From NCBI RefSeq assembly GCF_000003605.2, contig NW_003133344.1, positions 805,343 to 849,161 on the forward strand: DNA of 43,819 nucleotides, given 5' to 3'. How positions within the stretch are numbered: position 1 is the stretch's first letter; every line of letters begins with the position of its first letter. A program made the position numbers and the translations under genes. This stretch comes from Saccoglossus kowalevskii (lineage: Eukaryota > Hemichordata > Enteropneusta > Harrimaniidae). Shown piece after piece: positions 28,585 to 38,822 of this stretch. A model generated the notes under the pieces. That model was not told the origin of the DNA, made no database searches, and saw only the letters and a program-made list of their open reading frames with translations.

Positions 28585-29785
28585 TATATGAACAGCAGAT
28601 TTCATCCGGGAAATGTAATTTGATTGATTTTGTTAATATGGATTATTGTTGGCTTTCCCTTTCCTCATTGCCTGAGAAAAAAAACGCATACCATAATGCC
28701 CCGTTTTAGGGTGCCTTTATAATCCTAATTTGCTTCTTTTAAAGTAAGTGTCCATCTTCACAGTTGCTGGGTATTGTTTGTACAGTTCAACGAACGGTTT
28801 GAATTTCAGTAAATATGCTTAATCAGTTGCACATAAGTTTTAATTAGTTTTATTATTTGATTAGTTTTACTATTATCAATTTACCAGATCTTTGCAGCAC
28901 TATTCCACTATCTCCTATCTATGTGATACGCATTTTGCAGCTCAATCAACAGGGCTTGTAGTACAAATGCAAACTTTTTGTACTATTATTTAAATATTAA
29001 ATCTATTTATTTAACTATTAAATCAAATATAACTGTTAAATACAAATAACACTTTTACAAAGATAAAATCAGAAGGCATCAATGTTGTTTGACTGATACA
29101 GAAAACATGTTTTAAAACAGGTTGATATCAATATGTGTGCTTACACCTGACATTACTTCATGTGTTCAATCGAGTAGATATACCTTTAAGACATTATTTG
29201 TGGTTTTAATCAAAACACCTTATAAGAAATTTGTGTAATTGTAAACTTGTTAAATGTACAGTGTTGTTCCGAAATTTGCGGGACCGCCTTCTTTGCAATG
29301 TTTTACACTATGTTGGTGATGTTTTTATTTCATTTTTATTTTCAAATTTATGTCTAGGTGTTTTATATAAATATTTACATCTAACACGTACGTGTCTAAT
29401 TTAGCATGTTCACTTGTGTTACAGATAGTAAGTGCTATGGCAAGACTTAATGTATTACACCGAGTGCCCATAAACATGCATATACCTTAAGGTATTTATT
29501 GTATCGAAAAAACCGTTAGAGTCTGTCTTTTAACAACCAGCTACTAACAGTGATTACGAATAGAACCTGAACTTGGCTCGGTGTTCGTTTGCGTACGGTT
29601 TGCTTCTACAGTCCAAAGAACAAGGACATTTTGTAATCATATGAACTAGCCTGTATTCTTCCTCGTCCATACAACATTCCATCATCATGTTAATTAGACA
29701 CGTGACTGAATTTGCCTCTTCATTGAATGAAAGTTTCACGACTTGTTAAACGAAATAATTATCGCAAATTTCACCTCATCCTCGA

Positions 29786-29851
29786 TTTCAGACGTTTAAA
29801 CATATTGAATCATTAAATCTGACCTCTTCTCGAGTAGAGTTCCAAAGTTCC
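29786..29851 (+). repeat. 66-bp direct repeat, left copy at gap edge
   Basis: Identical to 29985-30050. It begins TTTCAGACGTTTAAAC, ends CCAAAGTTCC, and abuts the N run directly. Confidence 0.98.
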
Positions 29852-29984
29852 NNNNNNNNNNNNNNNNNNNNNNNNNNNNNNNNNNNNNNNNNNNNNNNNN
29901 NNNNNNNNNNNNNNNNNNNNNNNNNNNNNNNNNNNNNNNNNNNNNNNNNNNNNNNNNNNNNNNNNNNNNNNNNNNNNNNNNNNN
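29852..29984. other. Assembly gap (133 N)
   Basis: A run of 133 N flanked on both sides by the same 66 bp. Most likely two contig ends overlap and were not merged, in which case the true gap is negative and 199 bp of this scaffold do not exist. Confidence 1.
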
Positions 29985-30050
29985 TTTCAGACGTTTAAAC
30001 ATATTGAATCATTAAATCTGACCTCTTCTCGAGTAGAGTTCCAAAGTTCC
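29985..30050 (+). repeat. 66-bp direct repeat, right copy at gap edge
   Basis: Exact copy of 29786-29851, starting at the first base after the gap. Confidence 0.98.
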
Positions 30051-30245
30051 ACGATGCTACGTCTCGTCATAACTTGAAAAGCTGGGATACGTTCCTACAA
30101 TTTGCAGTTTATCAACATCCCATTACTTTTGGTATCCCTGTGTAAAAATGATAGATTCCGCATTCGAAACCAGCCGCTCGGTCGTCTTGCAGATCTGTGA
30201 GTCAAGAAAAACATAGACTAATTCTGTTCGTTCTTTTGTGGTACA

Positions 30246-30441
30246 GGAAAATATAGGCTGATCGTCATTACGATCAATAGCCGTTTGGCTTGTCTCGGTA
30301 ACTTAGTAAAATGTATGACGGGAAAAAACAGATTTCGGGTTATTGGAATGGAGACAGCTTCAGAGCCTACTGGTCGTCCGCGTATCCTAGCAACTGCCAA
30401 TGTCGATGTCGATGTTGAAGAAAACAAAAAAACAAGTCATT
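30246..30441 (+). CDS. Possible terminal exon, unrecognised
   Basis: An acceptor-like TTCTGTTCGTTCTTTTGTGGTACAG ends at 30245; given as signal, it has a pyrimidine-rich run then CAG. The frame after it stays open for about 64 codons to TGA at 30439-30441. It ends with an acidic-to-basic tail that includes ANVDVDVEENKK. The opposite strand is also open for 69 codons here, so chance is a real alternative. No domain is recognised and no upstream exon in a compatible phase was found: a possible exon ending at a GTGAGT at about 30197 has the wrong phase. Low confidence. Confidence 0.2.
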
Positions 30442-30686
30442 GACGACTGCAACCGAAATCAATGGAAACCGGCTCGATGGCGGATACTGTATGGTCGATT
30501 CTCTGACTTCAGTTTTTTGTCCCAAATAAATATCACGAAATACAACGAGTATTGAAACTCCCCTCTATATTTTTTTTTATTTTTAACTGGTACATTATTT
30601 CCGTTAAAACCATTTATAATGACATTTCGGTAAGATTGAGCCTCTCGCAGAAAATATGAAAACACCCTTTTGAAAAATGGTTTGTC

Positions 30687-30726
30687 TTTAAACATAGACC
30701 CTCTACTGGAGGGTCTATGCTTTAAA
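30687..30726. other. Strong hairpin, 17/18-nt arms, 5-nt loop
   Basis: The left arm TTTAAACATAGACCCTC (30687-30703) and right arm GAGGGTCTATGCTTTAAA (30709-30726) pair throughout apart from one bulged base, around the loop TACTG. It is too short for a typical animal pre-miRNA. A following T-run of terminator type is not obvious and would not be expected in an animal genome. Confidence 0.85.
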
Positions 30727-33700
30727 TCAAATACGCTTTGCCCTTTGTTTTAGTGTTGCACCCATTATAGTACAATGATATTTTCGTCGATTGTATAAAA
30801 GAAAGGGCATTGCAGAATTTTTAGAGTTTTAGATAAATAATAATTAATACGATTTCGATTTCATTATAATAAGATTGATCAATACAATAATGATTTCATT
30901 GGAAGTATTAATGTAAAGTTATTGATTTCTCCACAAGAATGTTTTATTTTCTTGAACTGTTGCCCGGATGTGATGACGTAGGTTAGAGTGCAGTCCTTTC
31001 GTCTCAGTAAGCTGGTTGCGTTGCGTTTCCTATGATTAGTGTGAAGCTTACTACGTAAAGTTAGTGTCCATAAAAAAACGTAAAAGTACCATTAGTGATT
31101 TTTTATCGCTCTACTATTTAAAGTATGTTAACACATAACAGAAACATTACATATTATATGTATAATCACGTGCAATTATTTACCATTTATTGTACAGTGG
31201 CGTATTTTAACAACCTACACAGTCTATTTTGCATTTAGCCATCACTTGTGTTAAAAGTCCATTGATACGACTTAAATCCCACGTTTTGTCACGTACTAAG
31301 AGACAAAAGGCATCTAAATTTATATTTTGAGCACAGTGTTGGTAAGATAGTTGTGCCTTCCAAGATTTTGAAAAACAGGATAAAGTATGCCAGAAAGAAG
31401 CAGTGCTTGCATATTTATCTATAAAGTTCTTAAAACATTTATTTCACGTCGTTGTTTTAATCATTGTGTATAACACATAATGCACCAATTACATTGCCTC
31501 TGTTATTGCAAATTATTATAACATGTCCTCATCTGCTACAATATCGGGGCTATAAAAAAGAAAACTCATGACAAAATAATCAAATGTCTGAGTAGAATGG
31601 CGGCGAAGATATTTCTCATTAATCGAGGTCATACCCGCATTTTATTTTAAAAACAATAAAAGCCCGTATGTAGAAAAGTAGCTCCTTGTAATATTACTCT
31701 ATGATGCATTTGTTTCCATTATCCTAATGACCCATATGCTATCTTGGCCAATCCTAAATCAGTCTACATTTCAATCTATCGAAGATTTTCTTATTAGGTG
31801 GTGTCATTTTCTTTCGTATATACGTTCAAGCAATTTATCGCAAGTGTGAATTTGTGCCAAAGAGACATAGTTCAGCCTTATATTGATCAATTAAGGGTCG
31901 AGAAAACCCACATTCATCCTTTTGTTCTAAATGCGAGAAGATGACGTGTATAAATCAATGTGATTCTAATTTGAATTACAATTGCCTGTTCGTGTGTGAT
32001 CTCATATTGACCTATTTTCAATTGGATTATTGTTCTCTTTTCAAAATTATGTTTTTTTGTGTCCATATTCATAAACTATTTGGTAATTTCCCCCTGCTCA
32101 TGATATCATTTCATTCTTGGTCGAATAGCTAAGTCTTGTGTTTGCTGATCAATAATTGTGTGGAGTTTCTTTTCCGTCTGCTTATGTTTATACAAATTTT
32201 GAGTTCAAACTTTCTTTCAATTGCTTGTTTCTGAGAATTGAATTGTGGCCACGTGAATTTTCATATCGTTAAAACTCAAAGCGAGTTGGATGATCGACAA
32301 ATGGAGCGTTTTCTTTGTATAAACAGGGTCATTTAGTGAGCTGCGTTTGAATTTCCAAAACTTGGGCATCTTTTGTAAATGATCATGGCGCCATAGTGTG
32401 ATTTAGTAAATGTACAATGCTTTAAAGCGGGAGGGATTTTCACCTGCGCACGCGCGGGAATTGAGTCCCAAGCGACGATAACAACACATACTAAAACACG
32501 CAAAGGCTCATGGATAGACGTTTGTTTGTAAACAATGACATACTATGCCCATCTGACGCATGTGCACGTGACGACTCCCCCGCTTTAACTTGTACTTGTT
32601 ATACCCAAAGAACGCCAAACGCATTACGGCACTATCCAGTTTCAGAAAATAATACCATTCTGATTTTCACATTAATTTTGACATTAGTATATTATCTAAT
32701 TAAGATAATTTTACCAAAACATTGGTGGCTGGTGTAAAAATCCTCCCCACTAAATTCCTGTTTCCTTCTCTACTACTATGTGTTTCTTGCAATACAATTA
32801 TATGTCAATTTTTTTGTCTATCACACCATCACTTCATGTATACCACTTATTATGTATCGTGATATATTTAAACTAAAACATTAACAAACAACACAATGCA
32901 CACGGAAAACAAAGAAAGGCCAAATAAAGCTCGGGCAGCGGCAAGCACCAAAACAAAAAAAAAAGAAAATCGCTTGAGCTGAGGGTAGATGCTTATTAGC
33001 ATGGAAACTGAACTTGACATTGAACTCAAACCTATCAAAGTCACGAATCTTGTTCGACATGCTTGTTAAAATTGAAGTTAGCAACTAAAATACATAATAC
33101 GGTACTCAAACGCCATATAATTTTTTTAATCTTTGTGAAATGGCCTGTCCAATGTACGGTTTGCCGTAACGGAAAGGCAAGGTTTTTTTTCGTCGTAGGT
33201 TTGCTTCACTACATCTTTCAACGCTTAGTGTACTATATGAATTGCTGAATTCCATTTCAATACATTTGTGATATTCGACTTTAACTCTTGAATTTTTCAA
33301 TCTTACTAGTAAATTGTTCAATGTTGAATTTTAACAGTAGATTCCCGAATAAGTCGATGCCATATTTATTTTCTTTTTGCTTAATTTCTCTAAAATAGAG
33401 GTTCTAGTTTATTGAATATCTTTCTTGTTCTTCTGTTTTGCTGATGTTCTTCATTTTGGGAGATCAGAAACTTTTTTTTACCAATTCTTGTAGAAAGTTC
33501 CGTATCTTGTACAGATTGCGTCACTTTTTTATTCTTTTTCGCGAATTTCCCCCAAACCGGCTTGTAGTTCTCCAAGCTACTTTTTTACACAGATTGACTA
33601 GTGCTTCTCTGTTCATAACCTAATTTAAATTACGATCCTTAGTCTTCTTGACCTCTTTGTCCTCGGGAGATATTAGTTGTCCGATTGAATCCACCCACTG

Positions 33701-34556
33701 CGTCATTTGCGATATCTAGATATTGACCGCCCGTGAGCCACCACGATAGAAAATCGTGACTCTATAAGTTTGAACTCGCAGCTCCAAGGTCAAAGTCTAA
33801 TTTTGAACGACTACGAATTCGATGTCAGTTGTCGGCTTTAGTCTTGTACAAAATGTATTCATGAATATTCATAAGCTGATTATGCATTATTCATCTGCCA
33901 TAACCTTAACACGTAAATGTTATGTGAATAATTGAAACAAAGTCCAAACTACGTGAGCACATTTATACCGGAAATCAGACGTAATTGGAACGTGATTGGT
34001 CAGTACAAACTCCAGGTTTGGTTGAAGCCAGATATTGTACTCCTGTTGTGCAATCGTTCAGATATTGAACTTCACTCAGGCATCCGGGTGGGTCGTTCAA
34101 CACCTTAACGATTGCAACAAGGGACCTATACAAAGAATATCTTTTTTGCTACATTTTGTATAACCGCCTTTTGTCATTGTATCCTGTTTACAATTTTTCT
34201 TTTGTGCTGCTGTTTTCCGAACGATGCATGACGACTAGTCACTACGTTTGTTGTGCACTAGCTCGCACTTGATGGGAAACAAATGTGTCATTAAAAAATA
34301 CGATTATATACGTTGACGGCGGTCATTGTTGATAGCCCGATGCTCTGTCCTTTTCTATTTTCTGCTAGTTGATAGCGCGTGAAATTCCAGTTATAACGCT
34401 TGAATTGAAATGGGAATTTATATGTCTTGCGTTTTATTTAATCTTCAAATATAATATATACGATTTTAATAAATGTCATTACAAAATAACCCACGCATTT
34501 GTATCTATTTTCGTCGGCGATTAATCAGAAAATATTAGCGATAAGTTTTACTTGCG

Positions 34557-34783
34557 TCATTGTTTCTTACTCCACTCTTTGGGAATTATATAAGAGAACA
34601 AATTGTGTGTGCGAATCTTATCAGTATGACGACATGTGACGTCAGGAGTCTCAGGGCCTGCTGTTTCTTCAAATTCTACATAAACAAAATACTTGTCTGT
34701 CGTTGCATTGTCTCCATTCACGGTAACAACAACGAAGCGTGTGACTTCTGGTGGCAGATCGCAACAGCTCCCCATACACACAA
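34557..34783 (-). CDS. Possible exon, unrecognised protein
   Basis: On the minus strand a strong acceptor (pyrimidine run GTTTTTTCTTCTTTAG ending at 34784) is followed by an open frame of about 74 codons to a TGA at 34557-34559. Its first part reads like an ordinary soluble beta-rich segment (LPPEVTRFVVVTVNGDN, DKYFVYVEFEETAGPETPD). If it is an internal exon, the best donor may lie before the stop, for example at GAC|GTCACA, which is non-ideal. No family is recognised and no partner exon was found. The plus strand is also open here, so this could be chance. Confidence 0.25.
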
Positions 34784-35367
34784 CTAAAGAAGAAAAAACG
34801 TGTCATTAAAATTAAGTGACTATGAAATGTGAAGTGTAGTGTTTACACGTTGTGACAGATAAGTGTACACGTAACACTCAATGTGCTCGAGTCGGCGCGC
34901 TATTCAACGAACCACGAATTCAATTGTGCATGCAAAAAACGTTTAAAAAATAAACAGTATAATTGGTAGCTGAGATGGGAAGTACTTAGGAATCTGCCTC
35001 CGTGATGTTGTGATACCCATGTGTAAGTAATTGGATTTTCCGTGGCTAATGACGGAGAATTGCAATTATTGTTATGATGCACGTGGCACTGGGGACACTA
35101 AATTAGCATTTGATTTCAAAACAACAAACAACGTCAAACAAACCGTCGTTGTTAGATTACTAATATAATCTCCGTGCTTGCACGAACTTGGATGACTAAT
35201 TTGGAGGGAATTTTATGAGTTGATCTTACGGTCAGTCAGAGGAATTATAATGAACACCGTTATGGACCCCTGGCCTATAAAGGATCTCAAGAAACGCATA
35301 TCCGTTAAGATCATTTTGATATTGATCGAGGAACGACATCTTTTACGTCACCAACGCGCTTTGTCGC

Positions 35368-35377
35368 TAGATGGCGC
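35368..35377 (+). promoter_or_regulatory. CTCF-like core motif TAGATGGCGC
   Basis: Matches all ten positions of the core YAGRKGGCRS of the bilaterian CTCF motif. It lies in a local dyad GTCGC...GCGAC. Binding is unproven. Confidence 0.35.
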
Positions 35378-35443
35378 GACTAACAGGAACGGTGCAATTG
35401 CCGACTTATGACGAATGCTAAACTGCGAACGTCGCAATATAGA

Positions 35444-35465
35444 GTCTGCATCTCGAGACGCAGAC
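35444..35465. other. 22-bp palindrome with one mismatch pair
   Basis: GTCTGCATCTCGAGACGCAGAC is self-complementary apart from one A/G pair and is centred on CTCGAG. Confidence 0.85.
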
Positions 35466-36023
35466 CGCTTCCGAGTCCTCCACGCACATATTCTAATTTG
35501 ACTCGTATTCCTCGAAGGCATCCATATACATTGCGATATCATCGGGTAATTGCATTTGACATCCAGCTTTCCCGATGTTATTATCCCCTCGAGACTTAAT
35601 AAATATATTTGTAGAAATGTCATATACGTATAATAGGACTGTTACAGTCGTTTTGAGCCGCAATGAAAAGATGCCGACAAAACACCACAGTATGTGTATA
35701 CTAAATGATTATACTGTATTGTATTGTAGGGAGGCTGTTCTCGTGTTATTTAGTGGCACAACTAAACCTACCAATCTCTCGGCTTTAAAATGTAAATTTA
35801 TTATTAAATGGGAGAAATGGGAAGATATTCTCTAGTAATTCTTTGAATTTTTTTGAATAACATATCAAACACAGATGTTTCTATTTCTAGGCTTGACTTT
35901 GTTAATAGTGATGACCACTACAAACCGTTTTGATCTGAGTCCGTTCTGAAAGCGGAGGTACTGTATTTTATTGTTGTCAAGATACATTACGAATAACGTA
36001 CTAATAGTACGGCATTTTCGAGG

Positions 36024-36033
36024 TAGAGGGCAC
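36024..36033 (+). promoter_or_regulatory. CTCF-like core motif TAGAGGGCAC
   Basis: Full match to YAGRKGGCRS, 656 bp downstream of the previous plus-strand site. Inferred from motif only. Confidence 0.3.
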
Positions 36034-36634
36034 GCTTTGCTTCTTTATACATTTTCACGTATGTATACGAGATGTAGAGAATTGAAATACACTATCACTA
36101 ATTTCTAGAAAGAAGTGTTCATTCAAACGAGTATCGTTAGAATGTTCGGCTTCGCCGTTTCCGTAGTAGACGCGCAATTCATTTTTTATCAGCAGTGCTG
36201 GAAGGATGGTAACACGCATGCGCGGAAATGCACTTGCGCATTTTTTTTTCTGTCTCGCTATGCAAAATACGCACATAAAAATTGATCACATTATCTCTTT
36301 TATCTTGACATACAATGCAATTATATTAGGGGTTATATCAGATGACACTTTCCTTCACTGTGTTTTGCGTAGCGCTAATATAACGAGCGAGTTGGTAGGT
36401 TTTATGAACGTCGTCAAATGAATAGGCACAGTAAATTATATACAGTTAATCATGAGCAATACTTGGGTAGGAGTGTTGTCGAGTTGCACTCTCCGCAAAC
36501 GACCCTCCACGTCAAGAAGAGTGATCATAAGTATACTTAGCAAAGATAACATGCGTATATACGTTTCACATCACTATCAGCCCACACCTCTGTTCTGAAA
36601 ACTACGTTTTGCAAAGGGTTGCATGCATGTACTT

Positions 36635-36839
36635 CTGTAAAATGACTAATTTTCACTGGGTTTAAATTTCACTGATTTAGCATTTCAGGCATATTCAGTG
36701 GGTTTCCAATTCACGGTTTATCATTTAGATAATATGTTCTATGCTCAATTTGACATATTCACTGGGTTTCAATTTAACTTTTTACCAATCAGCGAAATAA
36801 GCAAAATTAAAACCCAGTGAATAATTAACCCTTTTACAG
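36635..36839. mobile_element. TA-flanked MITE, copy 1
   Basis: A 205-bp non-coding element with terminal inverted repeats CTGTAAAA/TTTTACAG that extend imperfectly for about 40 bp. The right flank is TA and the left is TT, probably a mutated TA, which fits Tc1/mariner-type insertion. Inside, the motif TTCACTGGGTTT and its variants occur four times, three direct and one inverted. It aligns along its whole length with 39736-39943. Confidence 0.85.
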
Positions 36840-37580
36840 TATATTCAAACTGTTGTAATAAATGTGATACTGAAATAACCAACAGTTTTTACTCTTCTTT
36901 TTATTGTCAGACTGACTGACTGATAGTTTCGAGGTATTACGTTTCCCTTACTGCCATAAACATTATCGCTGAATATCGGCTTCATTTTATTTTATTATTT
37001 TAATTACTATAACGATACTGTTTACTCAGGGGTTTTTAAAGGCTAAACGAGAAATAAACTTTTAATTACTGGATTCACTCGTCCCTGTGTTTTATGTTGT
37101 TTTCATCCTCGTTCGTACACGACAAATGTAATTGTCGTGTGTCACATTCTACTCAAAAGTCTAAGCTGTGACTTTTACAGGTAGTCACAACACTACAAAT
37201 ACTAGATATCTTGTTGACCAAAAGATCCCATCAAATAAATAAAAAAAAAGAAAAGAGAACGTAATGAGAACAATTCTCCGTGGGTTTTTCAAAACGTTAA
37301 GTCATTATTTGTCGGCCATTTTAAATTGAAAAGTGATCATTGAAGTTCAGTTACGCCATACTTTTTTTTTCAGATTTTCAAATAGTCACATAAAATAACT
37401 TGGCAAAATTTCAGAATATTACTGTGTCCAAATATTGTATGTATTTACTCGGGCGAGGTAGAAATTAGATATCCGAATTTCACAAGTCATATAGAATTTC
37501 AAATTCAGATAATATTATTTTTGGTTTCTTTTAGATATTACTTTGTCGATGCAGCCGTAAAATTATTTCAAGATAAGAAG

Positions 37581-37631
37581 GTGAGCGCCCTCTACCGACT
37601 ATTCCCATATTATTGGCAGAGGGCGCTTCAC
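37581..37631. promoter_or_regulatory. Hairpin carrying two divergent CTCF-like cores
   Basis: GTGAGCGCCCTCTACC at the left and GGCAGAGGGCGCTTCAC at the right are reverse complements apart from one indel and one mismatch, around an 18-bp AT-rich centre. Each arm holds a full match to YAGRKGGCRS: TAGAGGGCGC on the minus strand at 37585-37594, and CAGAGGGCGC on the plus strand at 37617-37626. A third, nine-of-ten match follows on the minus strand at 37710-37719. It could equally be the fold-back remnant of a mobile element. Confidence 0.45.
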
Positions 37632-37950
37632 GATTACTAGTATCTATTCAGGATTCTTATTATCGATTAATACCATACTTCATGGCAGCATTAAGCATTG
37701 TTATTGAGAGCGCCCTCTTATATATTATTCTACCACAGATTTTTAGTAATTTTGTGACATTTATTGATGATGAACGGCGAAACGTTATAACAAACTCGGA
37801 CACGTCAGGAACTGCATGACAAATTAAACTATAATACGTCATGAAGTTCTCGGGCGAGTGACACTGTGTGGTCTAAAGTCGGAACTGGTTCGTTTGTGGA
37901 AATTATTAGTTCGTCAATATTACTGCATTTACTGTGAGACTACTCAGTGA

Positions 37951-38133
37951 ACAGCCAAAAACGAAAAGTTCGAAGCACAATTTGCGATTTGTGGGATAGC
38001 TGGTACATACATCTCAGACAATGGATTGTGGAGACACTCGGAAGCATTTTGTAGAAAGAAGAATTTTAAGCATATAACTTCAGTCCCAAGATACCATGAA
38101 AACAATGAAAAGGCAAAAAAACACAGCTTCTGA
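37951..38133 (+). mobile_element. Ty3/gypsy-type retrotransposon integrase fragment, inactive
   Basis: A 60-codon open frame between TGA at 37948 and TGA at 38131 encodes part of a retroelement integrase catalytic core. In order it shows FAICGI, YISDNG with the second catalytic Asp, SEAFCRK, then NFKHITSVPRYH and NNEKAKK. Relatives of the Mag-like gypsy branch have FKHITSSPxYxQSNGxAE at this point. Here the residue in the place of the catalytic Glu is Lys, and Gly of SNG is Glu. The first catalytic Asp and the zinc-binding region are not seen upstream, and downstream similarity fades after 38240. The minus-strand frame over the same bases is a shadow. Confidence 0.85.
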
Positions 38134-38822
38134 CAAGAAAAAAACAACAAAGTTGACTGTAACATATCCTTATCCAGACATAGTTTGCAAAGGCTCATGG
38201 GAAGACAAGGGTACGATTACCTACAGCAATTAAAGATGTAATATGGACGGCAAGATGCAATTTTTAGTATTGTTTTCGGATATGTATGTTGAAGATTACA
38301 TTAGACTATGGCTTATCATGAACTTGACACGCTGTTGGAACAATGGAATTTTTTTTAGTTCATGATTAATACTTGTCTAATTTGGTCTACATTATACAGT
38401 ATGTAGTGTATCGAACAACGATATTAGTCTGACCACCAGTAAGAATGGAACGGCAATATTGCATGCAATACGAGACAGTTTTTTTAACAAAATGACTACA
38501 TTTACACAAAGTGTTGCAACAGAAAACAATGGTTACATTTTCGTTCGTATTGCATCTTGAAACTTTTCAAATCAGCAATAGTTGCGATTGTAGCAATGTG
38601 CACAAACCGGGAACCAATTAATAGCCTGTTTCTGAAATATCCCAAAATGTGCAATAAAGTTTGCAATAAAGGGTTGTTTACTACTTTACATCAAGTAATT
38701 AGTGAGTTAATAAATTTCATACTTTCAATGAGTTTGATAATGACACACATGTAAGATCTGGTTCCGAAAATTTCAAAATGCATTTCAAAAACCATAAAGG
38801 TGCCAAATCAAAAATCAAAGAA
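38134..38822. other. Possible decayed retroelement tail and unassigned sequence
   Basis: Plus-strand GYDYLQQL at about 38209-38234 may be a shifted continuation of the integrase, but this is weak. CAAGATGCAAT at about 38253 and its reverse complement at about 38547 form an 11-bp inverted pair 300 bp apart. No host gene is seen. Confidence 0.4.

Larger units (their letters stand above)
26153..29785. other. Gene-free stretch with simple repeats
   Basis: No gene is supported. The stretch holds repeat copy B (27223-27334), an imperfect 2 x 18-bp tandem duplication at 27440-27475 and an (AAT)n tract at 28541-28584. A 78-codon frame at 27820-28056 starts with TTG and matches nothing I know. Confidence 0.5.
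29786..30055 (-). mobile_element. C-terminal fragment of a non-LTR retrotransposon ORF, interrupted by a gap
   Basis: Read on the minus strand, the sequence gives RRSIVELWNSTREEVRFNDS and, after a frame change, MFKRLK and a stop. Many Jockey/CR1-like reverse transcriptases end in a WN-(S)-LP ... VR ... S ... FK..LK block of the same order and almost the same spacing, so this is probably the tail of such an ORF. The LP dipeptide is TR here. A 133-N gap splits the locus and both gap edges carry the same 66 bp, so the motif appears twice. It is on the opposite strand to the RT fragment at 25.8 kb, so it is not obviously the same insertion. The assignment is a motif-level inference. Confidence 0.5.
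30056..34556. other. Stretch without a supported gene
   Basis: It holds the hairpin at 30687-30726, an unassigned open frame after an acceptor-like site at 30246-30441, and a more GC/CpG-rich patch at about 32420-32600. That patch leads into a 75-codon ATG frame (32510-32737). A T-rich segment at about 33360-33540 is open on both strands. None of these can be tied to a known family. Confidence 0.45.
34784..37950. other. Stretch with regulatory-like motifs, no supported gene
   Basis: It contains a near-perfect 22-bp palindrome (35444-35465), five CTCF-like motif cores, an NRF1-like ACGCATGCGC at about 36212, a short (GACT)3 at about 36911 and one MITE copy (36635-36839). Frames of 60-90 codons at 35.2-35.8 kb are unassigned. 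Confidence 0.45.

Noticed and set aside
29796..30002. Minus-strand frame of 68 codons
   Set aside because: It spans the second N gap; only its ends, which resemble a retrotransposon tail, carry information.
33106..33575. Minus-strand frames faintly recalling Penelope-like element RT
   Set aside because: The resemblance rests on a few residues in T-rich sequence and I could not place any catalytic motif.
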